A stretch of 64,000 nt of DNA from Welwitschia mirabilis (Eukaryota; Gnetophyta; Gnetopsida; Welwitschiales): NCBI GenBank assembly GCA_051453625.1, contig JBOZIK010000001.1, positions 214,729,914-214,793,913 on the forward strand, written 5' to 3'. The first letter of the stretch is position 1, and every line of letters begins with the position of its first letter. The notes under the pieces were generated by a model, which saw nothing but the letters and a program-made list of their open reading frames with translations, did not search any database and was not told the DNA's origin. Below are positions 1 through 12,034 of the stretch, in pieces. A program made the position numbers and the translations under genes.

Positions 1-209
1 TAACATTAATGATGGAAGCATTAGCATTCTTAGCTAGATGATTTTGAGCTTTTAACATGTCCTTTAAAGTGTAGTAAATATTTTGAAAATGTTATGGAAA
101 AGGGAATAAGTTTACAAAACATGTTAAAAAGAGAAAAATACATAATTTTATGATAAAGCTAAATTAGTAAAATAAACTTAATTTAAATGTTAAATTTTAC
201 ATATTAACA
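1..209 (-). repeat. GYP1 3' LTR (partial, cut by window start)
   Basis: This stretch aligns over its length with 44925-45131, the right-hand GYP1 LTR (shared blocks such as the run reading agcatgtccttt / aacatgtccttt, and the common end ttaaca). Read on the minus strand it begins TGTTAATATG, a normal LTR start, directly after a purine-rich tract. The remainder of the LTR lies outside the window. Confidence 0.7.
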
Positions 210-218
210 TATCTCCTA
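210..218 (-). promoter_or_regulatory. GYP1 polypurine tract
   Basis: On the minus strand taggagata lies immediately before the LTR start TGTTAATATG. A purine run at this position is the usual plus-strand primer site of LTR retrotransposons. It is the main reason for orienting this LTR to the minus strand. Confidence 0.55.
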
Positions 219-250
219 ACTAAAATTTTACTATATTCTTAGAAAAAGTA

Positions 251-2037
251 TGTTGATAAATCTAGTTTTGATGATTTAACTTGTTAAATACTTTGTATCA
301 TTGTGTAGATAGGTTATCACAAATAAAATCAAATCATGATAAGCATAAGTTAGTGACAGATCTTTAAAAACAATATTTCAAGAAAAGGCTGAAAATTTAA
401 AATGAAAAATTAGTTATTTAAAAATATCTACAGAATGGAAGACATCTATGGTAAAAATATCTAGACCTTACAGAAATCTATGGTAAAGATGTCTACATAT
501 TAAATATGTCTATGATGTATCAGTTTTTAAGTCACAAGTTAAATATGACTATCTAATCAAATACAGATATGCTAAAATTTGTACTTAACACTAATGCAAG
601 TCATCTATATGTTGAAGATGTCTATGCTGAACTAAAATAGGTAATAAAGTTATTTTATACTTTGATGAATATTTTATGTTTCAAGTAAGCTATTAAGTTT
701 TTCATTATAGATTGAATATCATAAAGAACTAGAGATAATACAAAGTGAGCTTTATCATTTTCTAAGAAACTTAATTGAACATGTATACTAGGTAAAGACG
801 TTTAATTATTAGTAGATGTTTATAATTTTAAAGACATTATGGACCAAAGTTCATATCGATTAAAAATAAAGGTATGTGCCTAATTCCTAGATGCTCTTAT
901 CTATTACACAATGGTTGCAAAGTTTACATGGCTATTATTCGAGGTTAATAGCTAGTTTCTCTTCAATTGTATAAAGTCATGATATTATGGAATGAATGAT
1001 ATACTTTTCAATGATCATGCATGTAAGGAATAAAATAAACGAATCTAGCTTAAAAGAAAAGGATACATGAGAAATTATAACTACTCATATAGGATCAAAG
1101 TTATCACTTGCAAACAAATTTTTAGTTTCTATATCTTTCATTCTTGGATCCTACATTATTGCATCATACTTGATCACTCATGATGATGACAAAAACAAGG
1201 AACTCATGCTTCATTAAAGGTATGTCTTTTAGGCTTATTATTATATTATATTTATTAGATCTTATAATGTTAGACTTCCTTATTTCTAAATATTATTGTA
1301 AAGTCCATTATTATATTATTAAACTAATTGTAAGGCAACTCTTATGTAGGTTTGCTTTGAGGTTGTAACTATGAGCACTTGCATTGTTATATTTTTTTGA
1401 GGGTAAGGAAGTGCTTCCTTATGAGGAGACTCTCATTTTGTTATAAGAATAGTGATAAGCCAAAACCACTATTTCCTTAAGGGGAAAAGGATGCTTCCTT
1501 AAGAGGAGACTTTCATTTTATTATAAGGTTAGTAATATGTTAAAACCACTATTTCNNNNNNNNNNNNNNNNNNNNNNNNNNNNNNNNNNNNNNNNNNNNN
1601 NNNNNNNNNNNNNNNNNNNNNNNNNNNNNNNNNNNNNNNNNNNNNNNNNNNNNNNTCTTATTTCTAAATATTATTATAAAGTCCATTATTATATTATTAA
1701 ACTAATTGCAAGGCAACTCTTATGTAGGTTTGCTTTGAGGTAGTAATTATGAGTACTTGCATTGTTGTATTTTTTTTAGGGTAAGGAAGTGATTCCTTAT
1801 GAGTAGACTCTCATTTTAATATAAGGTTAGTAATATGCTAGAAAATCACTAGTCCTTGTAAGTAAAGAATATTCAGAGGTGTGAGAGAAAGCTACTTTAT
1901 ATGTATGGACATACCTAAGTGGGGGAATCATATTACCTTAATAAGTTATTTATTTTACTATGTTTTCATTTATATTTGATTAAAATTTTATTTAGTATAA
2001 CTCACTTACCCCGTCCCTCTAAGTTTAACAATTCTTA
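251..2037 (+). repeat. SIR1 5' LTR
   Basis: It begins TGTTGATAAATCTAG and ends ...aacaattctta, two bases before the Met-tRNA primer site. It is homologous to the LTRs at 8341-10378, 47578-49248 and, inverted, 29994-31991 and 37423-39856. It holds many decayed AGACGTCT palindromes between about 430 and 860. The 100-N gap at 1556-1655 is flanked by a direct duplication (about 1270-1555 against 1656-1860), so the true LTR is shorter than shown. A second copy of its last 66 bases is at 2700-2765, after the next gap. Confidence 0.85.
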
Positions 2038-2039
2038 AG

Positions 2040-2052
2040 TGGTATCAGATTA
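2040..2052 (+). promoter_or_regulatory. SIR1 primer binding site, first assembled copy
   Basis: tggtatcagatta is complementary to the 3' end of initiator Met-tRNA (standard copia PBS TGGTATCAGAGC). It lies two bases after the LTR end. The same site appears again at 2768 because the region is duplicated around the 2113-2699 gap. Confidence 0.8.
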
Positions 2053-2767
2053 GGTATTTACAAAAACAAGTAAATTTCTTGGATTAACAATGAAAGGGGT
2101 CTTATCCATTAGNNNNNNNNNNNNNNNNNNNNNNNNNNNNNNNNNNNNNNNNNNNNNNNNNNNNNNNNNNNNNNNNNNNNNNNNNNNNNNNNNNNNNNNN
2201 NNNNNNNNNNNNNNNNNNNNNNNNNNNNNNNNNNNNNNNNNNNNNNNNNNNNNNNNNNNNNNNNNNNNNNNNNNNNNNNNNNNNNNNNNNNNNNNNNNNN
2301 NNNNNNNNNNNNNNNNNNNNNNNNNNNNNNNNNNNNNNNNNNNNNNNNNNNNNNNNNNNNNNNNNNNNNNNNNNNNNNNNNNNNNNNNNNNNNNNNNNNN
2401 NNNNNNNNNNNNNNNNNNNNNNNNNNNNNNNNNNNNNNNNNNNNNNNNNNNNNNNNNNNNNNNNNNNNNNNNNNNNNNNNNNNNNNNNNNNNNNNNNNNN
2501 NNNNNNNNNNNNNNNNNNNNNNNNNNNNNNNNNNNNNNNNNNNNNNNNNNNNNNNNNNNNNNNNNNNNNNNNNNNNNNNNNNNNNNNNNNNNNNNNNNNN
2601 NNNNNNNNNNNNNNNNNNNNNNNNNNNNNNNNNNNNNNNNNNNNNNNNNNNNNNNNNNNNNNNNNNNNNNNNNNNNNNNNNNNNNNNNNNNNNNNNNNNA
2701 TATTTGATTAAAATTTTTTTTAGTATAACTCGCTCACCCCATCCCTCTAAGTTTAACAATTCTTAAG

Positions 2768-2780
2768 TGGTATCAGAGTA
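2768..2780 (+). promoter_or_regulatory. SIR1 primer binding site, second assembled copy
   Basis: tggtatcagagta matches the Met-tRNA-type PBS at its first 11 bases. The gag start codon follows 38 bases later. Whether both copies exist in the genome depends on the gap at 2113-2699 being real. Confidence 0.85.
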
Positions 2781-2817
2781 GGTATTTACAAAAACAAGTA
2801 ACTTTCTTGGATTAATA

Positions 2818-4369
2818 ATGAAAGGGGTTTTATCCATTAGATTTTTAATTTTCAATGGAAAAACTTATGCCTATTAGAAGATGATGATGTAGGTGTATGT
2901 ATAGTCTTTTTAAGTTTTAGGTATGATAAATCATAAAAAAGGATATATATAGATTCTATAAAAACTATAACATATACTACATGTAACACCATCACTTAGA
3001 TTAAATAAGGAAAAGATTGATAAAATAAAGAGAAAGATACTTTCATGTATGATTCTAAATTCAAAAATGCACTTTATTTATCTTTAACAATAGAGAAGTT
3101 CAATAGAATAGTAAGTTGCAAAATAACACAAAAGATTTGAAACATCCTTGTCAGAATGTATGAAGGAAATTCTATTGTCAAGTAGTTAAAGGTACTTGTT
3201 TGGATGAANNNNNNNNNNNATATCAAATAAAAAATGGGGAAAGAGTCCACAAGTACTTCAAAAGAGTCTCCAACTTTGTAAACATAATTTGTAACATTAG
3301 TAAAAATCTTCTAGATACCAAGATAATACAAAATATTATTAGATCACTAACTCATAAATATAGACCCAAAACTCCAGCCATAAAAGAGTAAAGGGATTTT
3401 AATACTATTAAGATATAAGAACTACAAAGTGCTTTAAAAACACATTAAATGAATCTCATACAAGGTGAAGCCTTAAAAAAAAAAAAAAACCCATTGCTCT
3501 TAAGACACGTAAAAGTACAAAATAGAGTTTAAAAGAAAAGGCAAAGCAAGAATAGGAATAATGAAACTCTAATGATAAAGTAGGTAAGGAACTTACCCTT
3601 ATTACAAAGAGGGTAAAGAGACTCTTTAAAGTAAGTATACTAAAAGAAATAACTTCATAAAATCATCTAGATTTCAAGCTAAAGATAAGTTTAAAGGTAA
3701 GTCTTCTATTAATACTTCTTTTTCTTCTAAATCTAATGATTTCAAATTAGAATGTTAAGTATGTGAAGGACACAAACATATAGCTTTGAAGTGTCCTAAT
3801 GCTAAAAGAATGTAGGGAAAGAAACAAATAAAGAGCCAAAAAGAAGAGATCTATCTTCACAAGGTTGGATAATGATAAAGAAGCAACAGGAAAAGAAACA
3901 TCTAATAATGATAAAGCTCATCGTTCCTATGTGGCTATTGTACATTTTTAAGAAGGAAAATGATGAAGCAAAAGAAGAGTATGATTTAGAAAGTGAAGAT
4001 GATACAGGTATGGATATTTCAAAAAGATATACTTTAAATTCTAAAGAGTTTGTTAATTTTTAAAAGGTATGTATTAAGCTAAAAAAATTGTTTCATATTC
4101 ATGAAGAAGCTTATAAACAAGAAAAGAATGTTTGTAATGAATTATCTTATAAAAATATAGCCATTAAAGCTGATATTAGTAGATTAACATGTGATTTAAA
4201 AAATATAAAACAAGAACTATTAAATTCAAATAAAATTAATGAAAAATTTACTCAAGAAAAGGAAATGTTAAATATCATGCTTGGGAAATGTAAAAGCTTA
4301 AATGAAAAAAATGGCTGGGAACACAATGAATTCTCAACTAGTACTTCAGCCTCTTTGTTTGATAAATGA
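2818..4369 (+). pseudogene. gag: SIR1 gag pseudogene (UBN2-type, CCHC zinc knuckle, coiled coil)
   Basis: Decayed copia-type Gag, the RNA-packaging structural protein of the particle. It starts at the ATG at 2818 with MKGVLSI and, a few codons on, FNGKTYAY followed by a stop where Trp is usual; this is the normal N-terminal motif of copia Gag. A central UBN2-like stretch is readable at 3220-3390 (VHKYFKR, IIRSLTHKYRPK). The zinc knuckle at 3753-3794 keeps C-x2-C-x4-H-x4-C spacing (CEGHKHIALKCP). An acidic segment (3950-4040) and a Lys/Glu-rich probable coiled coil (4088-4370, ending in an LGKCKSLNEKNG-like motif) follow, as in Sirevirus Gag. A second knuckle at about 4405-4460 is ruined, with Cys codons now TAT. 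Frame changes and at least ten stops make it non-functional. An 11-base gap lies at 3209. Confidence 0.85.
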
Positions 4370-4580
4370 AACTATAAATCAAGGTAGGAACATTTGGTAT
4401 TTATAAATAATTATTTACTATTATTATCATAATAGAGGTAATTATTAATATAAGTGTCCAATGAAATTCAAAAATAGGTATTATACTAATAATTCCAAGA
4501 CGTTGAGTAGAATGGTATAATATTTTGTAAAGGATAAACCAATAAAACTATGAATACCAAAAGAAAAACTAGCACTTTTA

Positions 4581-4802
4581 GTGAATATAGCAGTAAGAGT
4601 AGTGAAGAATCATGTTTGGTACACTGATAGTGAATGCTTGAAACACATGACTAGAGACAAGTTCAACTTCACTACACTCATGAAACAAGACAAAGGAGTG
4701 GTAACCTTTGGAGATAACACAAAAGCACCGATCAAAGGTATTGGTACTATCAGAGGAGGTATTCTACTAGAAGTAAAGGATGTATTTTTTGTGAAAATTT
4801 TG
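4581..4802 (+). pseudogene. SIR1 copia-type aspartic protease remnant
   Basis: The readable stretch contains WYTDSECLKHMTRDK, the copia protease active-site region. The usual D-S-G triad is D-S-E here (4626-4634), so the catalytic motif is broken. VTFGDNTKAPIKGIGTI follows, a signature of copia protease and its downstream flap. The protein would cut the Gag-Pol precursor inside the particle. The frame runs open for 74 codons, which is long for this window. A knuckle-like remnant precedes it and the start of integrase follows. Confidence 0.85.
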
Positions 4803-5330
4803 TAATACAATCTTTTTAAGTGTTAGTTAACCTTGTAATGTAAGTTTTGTCTATTACATTTACAAAATATGATTGTATCATTAAAAAATAAGATTTTAAA
4901 AAAGTTTTATTTACTAGCATAAGGAAGTCAAATGTAGATATCACTATCTTAAAAGATATTTCTAATAATACAAATAAGTGTTTATTAAGCAAGACAAGTG
5001 AAGTAGAGATATGACATAAGAAGGATGAATAAGAAAACAAGGATTTGGTCAAATTATTATCTACAGAAGAAAAGGTAAGAGAAGTTTCCAAGTTAAAAAT
5101 AAATGATAGCCAAATATTTAAATCATGTAAAAAAGAAAGCAGATAAGGAAAGTCTTAGAAAGAAAAGGATCTAATATATCATAGAAAGGAGAAGAAAGAT
5201 ATCATAGTGAAATATATCAATGATATACTTAGCAATTCATTTACAAAACCTATAAGTACTAAAAGGTTTACAAATTTGTATAGGTACTTGAAGATTGGAT
5301 GTTTTCTAATTAGGTGAGTTTAAAATGTAA
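4803..5330 (+). pseudogene. SIR1 integrase N-terminus fused to RNase H tail (IN core and RT missing)
   Basis: After protease the sequence passes through a GAG-pre-integrase-like region (a stop followed by His at 5012-5017 where WH is usual) and a much decayed zinc-binding region near 5100-5120. It then runs straight into KDII, IND and SFTKPISTKRFTNLYRYLK at 5190-5300, which is the very end of copia RNase H. Some 900 codons of integrase core, RT and RNase H that normally lie between are absent. SIR2 (35255-35560, minus) shows the same join, so the deletion is ancestral to both copies rather than a local event. Confidence 0.8.
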
Positions 5331-6039
5331 TATCATTTTAAGTCCTGAACTCCACATTGTAATTATCTTATGAGTTGAGATTATAATTATATGTAGTAAT
5401 AGTTAAATTATGTGCTTATTATTTACTTTTTCAATGCAATATTGTTATTTTTGTATTATTCATATATTTTTTTAGAAATTTCTAGGCCTTTCATTATAAA
5501 TGTCTTTAGTTTTATAGATATCTATCATAGAGACATCTTCAGATTTATCGACATCTTAGAAGCAAATGTTTTAACTTTTGCAAATGTCTTCAAAGGTAAA
5601 GTATGCTTTTTAAAGTTTTTGAAATAGATGTCTTGGATTTTATTGACATCTTGATAGTAACAAAATGCATAAAATTTTTTTAATACAAGATAACTTGAAC
5701 TTTGTAAACATCTAGGTTTTGCATTTTAGACATCTTTTAGTAGGTTACTATTGTAAAAAACTAAAATGTACCAAAACATTAGGGTTTTACCCTTTTTATT
5801 TGGACAAATGGCCATCAAATATCATTTTCAAGTCTCTACTTAATAGATAGTCCACTTAGAGGATTTCTCAAGCCTAATTTTCTTAGTTTTCTCTAGTAAG
5901 ACATGTTAGATTTATGAGACATCTTTATAGTAAACAAAAATAGGATTATTTTCTTTAAACAAGTGTACATTTTCCACTATTTCTTTGCATTTTAGTTGAT
6001 TTTTTATTCAGATCTTTCATATATCTTGAAAAATAATTA
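5331..6039 (+). other. SIR1 spacer with AGACATCT repeats
   Basis: No coding similarity is seen here. From about 5480 to 5935 the 8-mer AGACATCT or its complement recurs in clear and decayed forms (5529, 5549, 5558, 5632, 5650, 5732 and others). The homologous stretches at 34370-35110 (inverted) and 63880-64000 carry the same motif, so it is a feature of the family. Confidence 0.6.
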
Positions 6040-7880
6040 GAATAAAGTCACTTGGAACTTTAAGAGGAAAATAACAAGTATTAGAACCTCAAACATCATT
6101 GCATGAGCCTCATTTTTATCATGAAGTAGCTACTAGAAGATATAGAACATGTACATGAAATTCCATTATTATAAAAAGAACTCTTGAATTTTAAAGGTAA
6201 CATGAATATTAGCTTATAGCTTACTTCTTACAACTTATTGAGAAATGATTATTTAGTTAGACTAGAGTATACCATATCCTATCCTAAGGTAGTTCTATAT
6301 AAACATTCATAAAATAGATGATACTACAAGTGTCTTTTAAACTTTGGTTAAAGCTATTTCATTGCATGTTATTCCTAGTTTTGTAAATTTGTTACTTGAC
6401 ATAGATGATTCTGATCTCCCTTAGTTACATGTGAATTTTTTCAAAAATATTTTCACTGTTAGAATTGTAAATGTATCATGGAGACATATGAGTAATGTTT
6501 TATTTCAAACACCTTGTAGAAAATATAGAGCAAAAAATATGATTTTAGATTCTTCTATTCTTAGTTTGATTATATTATCTAATATTTTAATTAGAGATAG
6601 TAGTTATAATTATTGTAAACTAATGTAAACCTTTGTTATTTTTTATTTACTTGCTAGTTTAAGAAAAGATTTGGAGTTAATTTTTTGAATGGATATTATC
6701 ACATTATTTTACAAGTGATAGAATTTGGATCACCCTAGTACTATCAATTTGATTATTAATATTATAAATGTTTTAGTTTTATAAGTTAATATTATTTGGT
6801 AGAATATATTCCTATCTAAGTTTAGAAAGAAACAGAGAATACAAATATCACCAAGTAAATGTACAAGTAGGAGATCTTTACAATTTTCGAGATCTTATTT
6901 TACTACTACTTATATCTCATCATTAGTCAAGAAGGGATTAAAGACAATAGAAAAAATGATTAAAAAATTGATAGAAATATGTTGAGATTAAAGAAACACA
7001 AGTCCATGATAGCTAGTAAAGGGCATGTACCAAAATAGATTTGGGAATCCATAAGGATCCCTACATGGTTAGGCTTAGAGAAGGAATCAAAAGAAGAGGA
7101 AGCACCTCTAACATCACATAGAACAAGTTATAATTCTATCAGAGTAGTTGATAATAGTGATTCTACAAATAATTCATTAAGAGATAAGACATAATTTTAA
7201 GGGGAGTAATAAGCTCTCATGAAGGCATAGGTGTAGGAGGAATAGTAGGCTTCTAGTCCATTATAGCAGAGGTAATATTAGAAAATAGAGTTCAAGAGTG
7301 ATATCCATCTTTTCTTCTTTCACTATTCACATCACAAGATTCTAATTAATTATTCTTCTCAATTACCTTTATCTCCTAGCCCCTCTTCACTGCCACAATT
7401 ACCATCTCCACCTTTGTTTTTTATATCATCATTACCTCCATCCCATATAAAGCCTCTTCATGTACTACCACTTGCTAACATTACCTTACCATCATTCTTT
7501 ATAGATACCACCATATCCAACATGTTTGAAATGCCCATCACTTCTCAAACATACCAATTTATGAGAAGATAAAGCCATGAGGGCCTAGGTGAGATCTCTC
7601 AGTGTCCTTCTAGGAAGCATCACACTCCGCCTACTACATGCTTATTATAATATGCCATCCAAACTTCCACCACACATGATAGTGATAATGAAAATGATAA
7701 GGAATAAAAAGGCACACATTACACTAGTAACTCTACTCTTAGTAATTAGATCCTTTTCTCTACTATCCAAAAAGGAGAAGAAGAATTTCAAACAAATCAA
7801 TTACATTCAATTGAATACATTACCTTTTAACATGAGTACATTCTATTGGATATGGTGTACTTGTCTTTAAGATGATGGAT
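6040..7880 (+). pseudogene. SIR1 extra ORF downstream of pol (proline-rich, env-position)
   Basis: A decayed coding region between the RNase H tail and the 3' LTR, where Sireviruses may carry an additional, env-like ORF. The N-terminal part (6100-6650) reads in pieces EPHFYHEVATRRYRTC, then YINIHKIDDTTSVF, VIPSFVNLLLDI and VNVSWRHMSNVLFQTP. The pattern recalls the 'putative plant transposon protein' domain found in many plant elements; I hold this only loosely. The middle is Lys/Glu-rich. The C-terminal part (7370-7480) is strongly proline-rich (LPSPPLFFISSLPPSH) and is followed by LHVLPLANITLP. SIR2 keeps the same proline-rich segment and the same IKPLHVLP-like tail. I see no clear signal peptide or transmembrane segment. 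Function unknown. Confidence 0.6.
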
Positions 7881-8325
7881 TTGATTATTGATTGATATCA
7901 TTATTCATTAATGCTCATTCTTATTTTTTTTAAAACAATATTATTAATTTTTATCATTTTCATTGATGTTATTTGGTAAATTTTATTATTAGTAGGGTTT
8001 ATTATTAGGGACTTTCATGTTATATCATTTGCTATTGATACATTCTCATGTTTTAATATCATGTCTTCTTGGGGATATTTTTAAAATGTTATGCTTTGAT
8101 TTTTTAATTGTTAGCCCATTATTGAGAATAATCTTTAAGATTAGATATCTAAGTGATTAAATGTTTTTATGCCTTTGTTAATTTCTTCATAGTTATTTAA
8201 GTGATGAAATCATAATGTATCAAATGTTATTGCAATATATGTTTTTCTACCTTGAACATGAATATCTATTTTCAGTTGACTGAACAAGATTGTAATAATG
8301 AGATTGTCCAAGTTTTGTACATCAC
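7881..8325 (+). other. SIR1 3' untranslated region
   Basis: AT-rich sequence without recognisable coding potential between the extra ORF and the polypurine tract. Confidence 0.5.
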
Positions 8326-8340
8326 TAAAATGGGTAAAAT
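8326..8340 (+). promoter_or_regulatory. SIR1 polypurine tract
   Basis: actaaaatgggtaaaat ends at the base before the 3' LTR, which starts TATTGGTAAATC (TG decayed to TA). The SIR2 counterpart is a cleaner aaaaaggaggatat. Confidence 0.6.
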
Positions 8341-10378
8341 TATTGGTAAATCTAGTTTTAACGATTCTACTTATAAAATATTTTATATCATTATGTAGAT
8401 AGGTTATTATAAGAAAATCAGATCATGATAATCATAGGTCGATGATGGATCTTCAAAGACAATATTTCATGAAAAGGCTTAGAATTTAAAATGAAAAAGT
8501 AGTTATTTAAAGATGTCTACAAAATATAAGACTTCTATGTTTAAGACATCTAAACCTTAAAGACAACAATGATGAAGACGTCTATAGATTAAAGACATCT
8601 ATGATTTATCTTCTTTTAATTTACAAGTTAAAGATCACTATCTAATCAAATACAAATATGTTAAAGCTTGGAACTGATGCTAATGAAAGATATCTACATG
8701 TTTAAATATTCTATGTTGAACTAAAATAGGTAGCAGAGTTATTTTATACTTTGAAGAATATTTTATGTTTCAGGTAAGCTCTTAAGTTTTTCTCTATGAA
8801 TTCATGATCATGGAGAACTAGAGATAATACAGGGCAAGTTTCATTATTTTTTAGATAAGTTCACTAAAGATGTCTACCAAGTAAAGATGTCTAACTATTA
8901 GTAGACATCTCTAATTTTAAGGAAATCTTAAATAAAAGTTAACATCCATTAAAAATAAACATACTCACATAATGCCTAGACACTCCCATCCATTGTATAG
9001 TGGTTATGAAGTTTAAATGGCTACTATTTGAGGTCAAATAGCTAGTTTCTCTTTAATGGTATAAAAGCATAACATCATGAAATGAATAATATTTTTATCA
9101 ATGATCATGCATCTAAGCACATAATGAATGAATCTAGCTCAAAGGAAATGAATGTATGGGTGATTGAAGCTATTCACATAGGATCAAAGCTATCATTCTA
9201 AGATCCTACATTATTGTATCATTCTTAAGCACTCATGATGATGATTATAACAAGGAACTCAAGCTTCATTAAAGCTACATTTTTTAGGCTTACTATTGCA
9301 TTTTATTTGTTGTATCTTATACTGTTGGACTATCTTATTCCTAAATATTTTTGTAAATTATATTACTATATTATCAAATTCATTGTAAGGCAAGCCTTAG
9401 ATGGTTATTCTTTAAGGTTGTNNNNNNNNNNNNNNNNNNNNNNNNNNNNNNNNNNNNNNNNNNNNNNNNNNNNNNNNNNNNNNNNNNNNNNNNNNNNNNN
9501 NNNNNNNNNNNNNNNNNNNNNATTATCAAATTCATTGTAAGGCAAGCCTTAGATGGTTATTCTTTAAGGTTGTATCTTTGAGTACTTCCATTATTGTATT
9601 TCCTTAAGGGAAAGAGAGTGCTATCTTATGAGGAGACTCTCATTTTGTTGTAAGATTAATGATATCCAAAATCACTATTTTCCTAAGGGGAAGATAGTAT
9701 TGTCTTGTCAGAATATTTTTTTTTATTATAAAGTTAGTAATATGCTAGAAAACCACTATTTCTTATAAGTCAAGAACATCTAGTGATGTAATAAAAANNN
9801 NNNNNNNNNNNNNNNNNNNNNNNNNNNNNNNNNNNNNNNNNNNNNNNNNNNNNNNNNNNNNNNNNNNNNNNNNNNNNNNNNNNNNNNNNNNNNNNNNNNN
9901 NNNNNNNNNNNNNNNNNNNNNNNNNNNNNNNNNNNNNNNNNNNNNNNNNNNNNNNNNNNNNNNNNNNNNNNNNNNNNNNNNNNNNNNNNNNNNNNNNNNN
10001 NNNNNNNNNNNNNNNNNNNNNNNNNNNNNNNNNNNNNNNNNNNNNNNNNNNNNNNNNNNNNNNNNNNNNNNNNNNNNNNNNNNNNNNNNNNNNNNNNNNN
10101 NNNNNNNNNNNNNNNNNNNNNNNNNNNNNNNNNNNNNNNNNNNNNNNNNNNNNNNNNNNNNNNNNNNNNNNNNNNNNNNNNNNNNNNNNNNNNNNNNNNN
10201 NNNNNNNNNNNNNNNNNNNNNNNNNNNNNNNNNNNNNNNNNNNNNNNNNNNNNNNNNNNNNNNNNNNNNNNNNNNNNNNNNNNNNNNNNNNNNNNNNNNN
10301 NNNNNNNNNNNNNNNNNNNNNNNAAGTTAAATTTGGTAGAACACATTTACCCTTCCCATCTAAGTTGAATGACCTTTA
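8341..10378 (+). repeat. SIR1 3' LTR
   Basis: Homologous to the 5' LTR along its length, including the palindrome cluster (8515-8910) and the terminal block acatttacccttcccatctaag. It holds gaps at 9422-9521 (100 N, flanked by about 50 bases of the same sequence) and 9798-10323. It ends at 10378, followed by the probable duplication aagaa. Confidence 0.8.
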
Positions 10379-10383
10379 AAGAA

Positions 10384-12034
10384 TGAAAAATAAATAATTT
10401 AATGTGTAAAAATTTTAAGGAAAATTACTTAAGTATGAAAAATGATATAAAATTTAAAAATTTTTAATTAATTTTTAAAAATATGGTATTAAATTCTGCA
10501 AAATTCTTCAAAAAATGAATGTGATACTCCGTAACCAAAACTAAACTTTATTCTTAAAGTTTTAATATAGAAAATGTTTATAAAATTTTGAGAACATATC
10601 CTCTGGAAAATATTTTCTCAATCATGCTCTTTTATTAAATAAGAGAATAATTCAAAGTAANNNNNNNNNNNNNNNNNNNNNNNNNNNNNNNNNNNNNNNN
10701 NNNNNNNNNNNNNNNNNNNNNNNNNNNNNNNNNNNNNNNNNNNNNNNNNNNNNNNNNNNNAAAAATTTCAAGGAAAATTACTTAAGTATGAAAAATGATA
10801 TAACATTTAAAAATTTTTAATTAATTTTTAAAAATATGGCATTAAAATCTGCAAAATTCTTTAAAAAATAAATGTCATACTCCATAACCAAAAGTAAACT
10901 TTGTTCTTAAAGTTTTAAGATAGAAAATGTTAATAAAATTTTGAGAACATATCCTCTAGAAAATATTTTTTCAATCATGCTCTTTTATTAAATAAGAGAA
11001 AAATGCAAAGTAATGCAACAAAGATATGATGCAAAAAAAAGAAAAAGAAAAATATCAAATGAGAGAGCACCATATTTATCTTCAAATTTAATTTCTTCCT
11101 AAAAATACTAACTAAAATATTAGTCCATTAAAACAACTATGCCTCATCAAATTACTTCTCATGAATTAGGGTAAAGTGGAATGAAGAGTAAAAATGAAAA
11201 ATAATAATATGAAAAGGAATTTCAACATACAACTTATAAATAAAATAGATAGCCTACCTAAGATAATGGCCTTATTATTTTATGGTTTTTAATGGATCTC
11301 AATATCTAATAATCACAATATTAATCAAACAATTAGTAACAATTGTCAAGTATAAAAGTTAATGAAAAAAGAACTTAGAAGGTCCTTAATCCCTAGTATT
11401 TCTTTTCATAATTTATCTTTTTCATACATATCCCTTATTTCAAATATTTTGAATTAAATTGAGTGTCTAGTATTACAACATTTTCTTTTAATAAAGTTAA
11501 GTATGTTACTTCTTGAATGAATTAGTCTTGCATTGTCAATGAGAATCTATAGCATTAATGTAGTTGATTTATCATAAGTAGATCATTAGAGCTATATTAC
11601 TAATGAGCATTCATATCCCCAATGTAGTTAACTTAATTCAATTAATTAATTAAAATAAATTGTTCTTTTCTAGAAGAGATATTATATTTTCTTTTTATTT
11701 TTTTCTCATTAAGGGTCATTGTCTTATTAGTTTAATTAAGAAGTATCTTGTTCTCATAAATATCCTTGAAAATAAAGAACATAATATGAAGATATATTCC
11801 ATATTTTTCATTCATAGTTTCTAATATTAAAGATCTTAAGTGAAGGTAACTTTAATAATCATAATCAAAATAAGCTTAACTTTTTCTCAAAAATCATAAG
11901 TGTACCTAATCATAACCATTACTTAATTGATAGAAACATTACTTATTATTGATTTTTATTAAAAGCCATAAACTAGGATCTATAAGTCTTATGAATTCAT
12001 AAGTTGAGGATAGGGGTGCATAGTAGTATTTGAG
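10384..12034 (-). other. GYP1 3' region after integrase
   Basis: AT-rich sequence downstream (in GYP1 orientation) of integrase. No coding similarity is seen. The 100-N gap at 10661-10760 is flanked by a duplicate: about 10405-10660 recurs at 10761-11014 with few differences. Confidence 0.5.

Larger units (their letters stand above)
251..10378 (+). mobile_element. SIR1: internally deleted Sirevirus-type Ty1/copia element
   Basis: A complete but decayed plus-strand element inserted in the 3' region of GYP1. Order: 5' LTR (starting TGTTGATAAATC), Met-tRNA PBS, gag with CCHC knuckle, copia protease, start of integrase, then directly the last residues of RNase H, an extra proline-rich ORF, a purine tract and a 3' LTR. 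Flanking 5-mers aagta (246-250) and aagaa (10379-10383) match at 4 of 5 positions and fit a target-site duplication. Integrase core, RT and most RNase H are absent, so it could not transpose alone. Five gaps lie inside (1556, 2113, 3209, 9422, 9798) and most are flanked by duplicated sequence. SIR2 and SIR3 are related copies. Confidence 0.85.

Noticed and set aside
430-860. CRISPR-like array of agacatct repeats
   Set aside because: Spacing is irregular, units are only 8 bases, and the context is a plant LTR.
2090-2759. Long open frames running through N-runs (also near 9780-10346, 24460-25218, 30627-31281, 38171-38805, 57813-58280, 62458-63014)
   Set aside because: They consist almost wholly of undetermined bases; the few real residues at the ends are LTR or leader sequence.
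3475-3490. Poly(A) run as a retroposed tail
   Set aside because: It falls inside gag, where the homologous SIR3 position (62165) also has an A-run encoding lysines.
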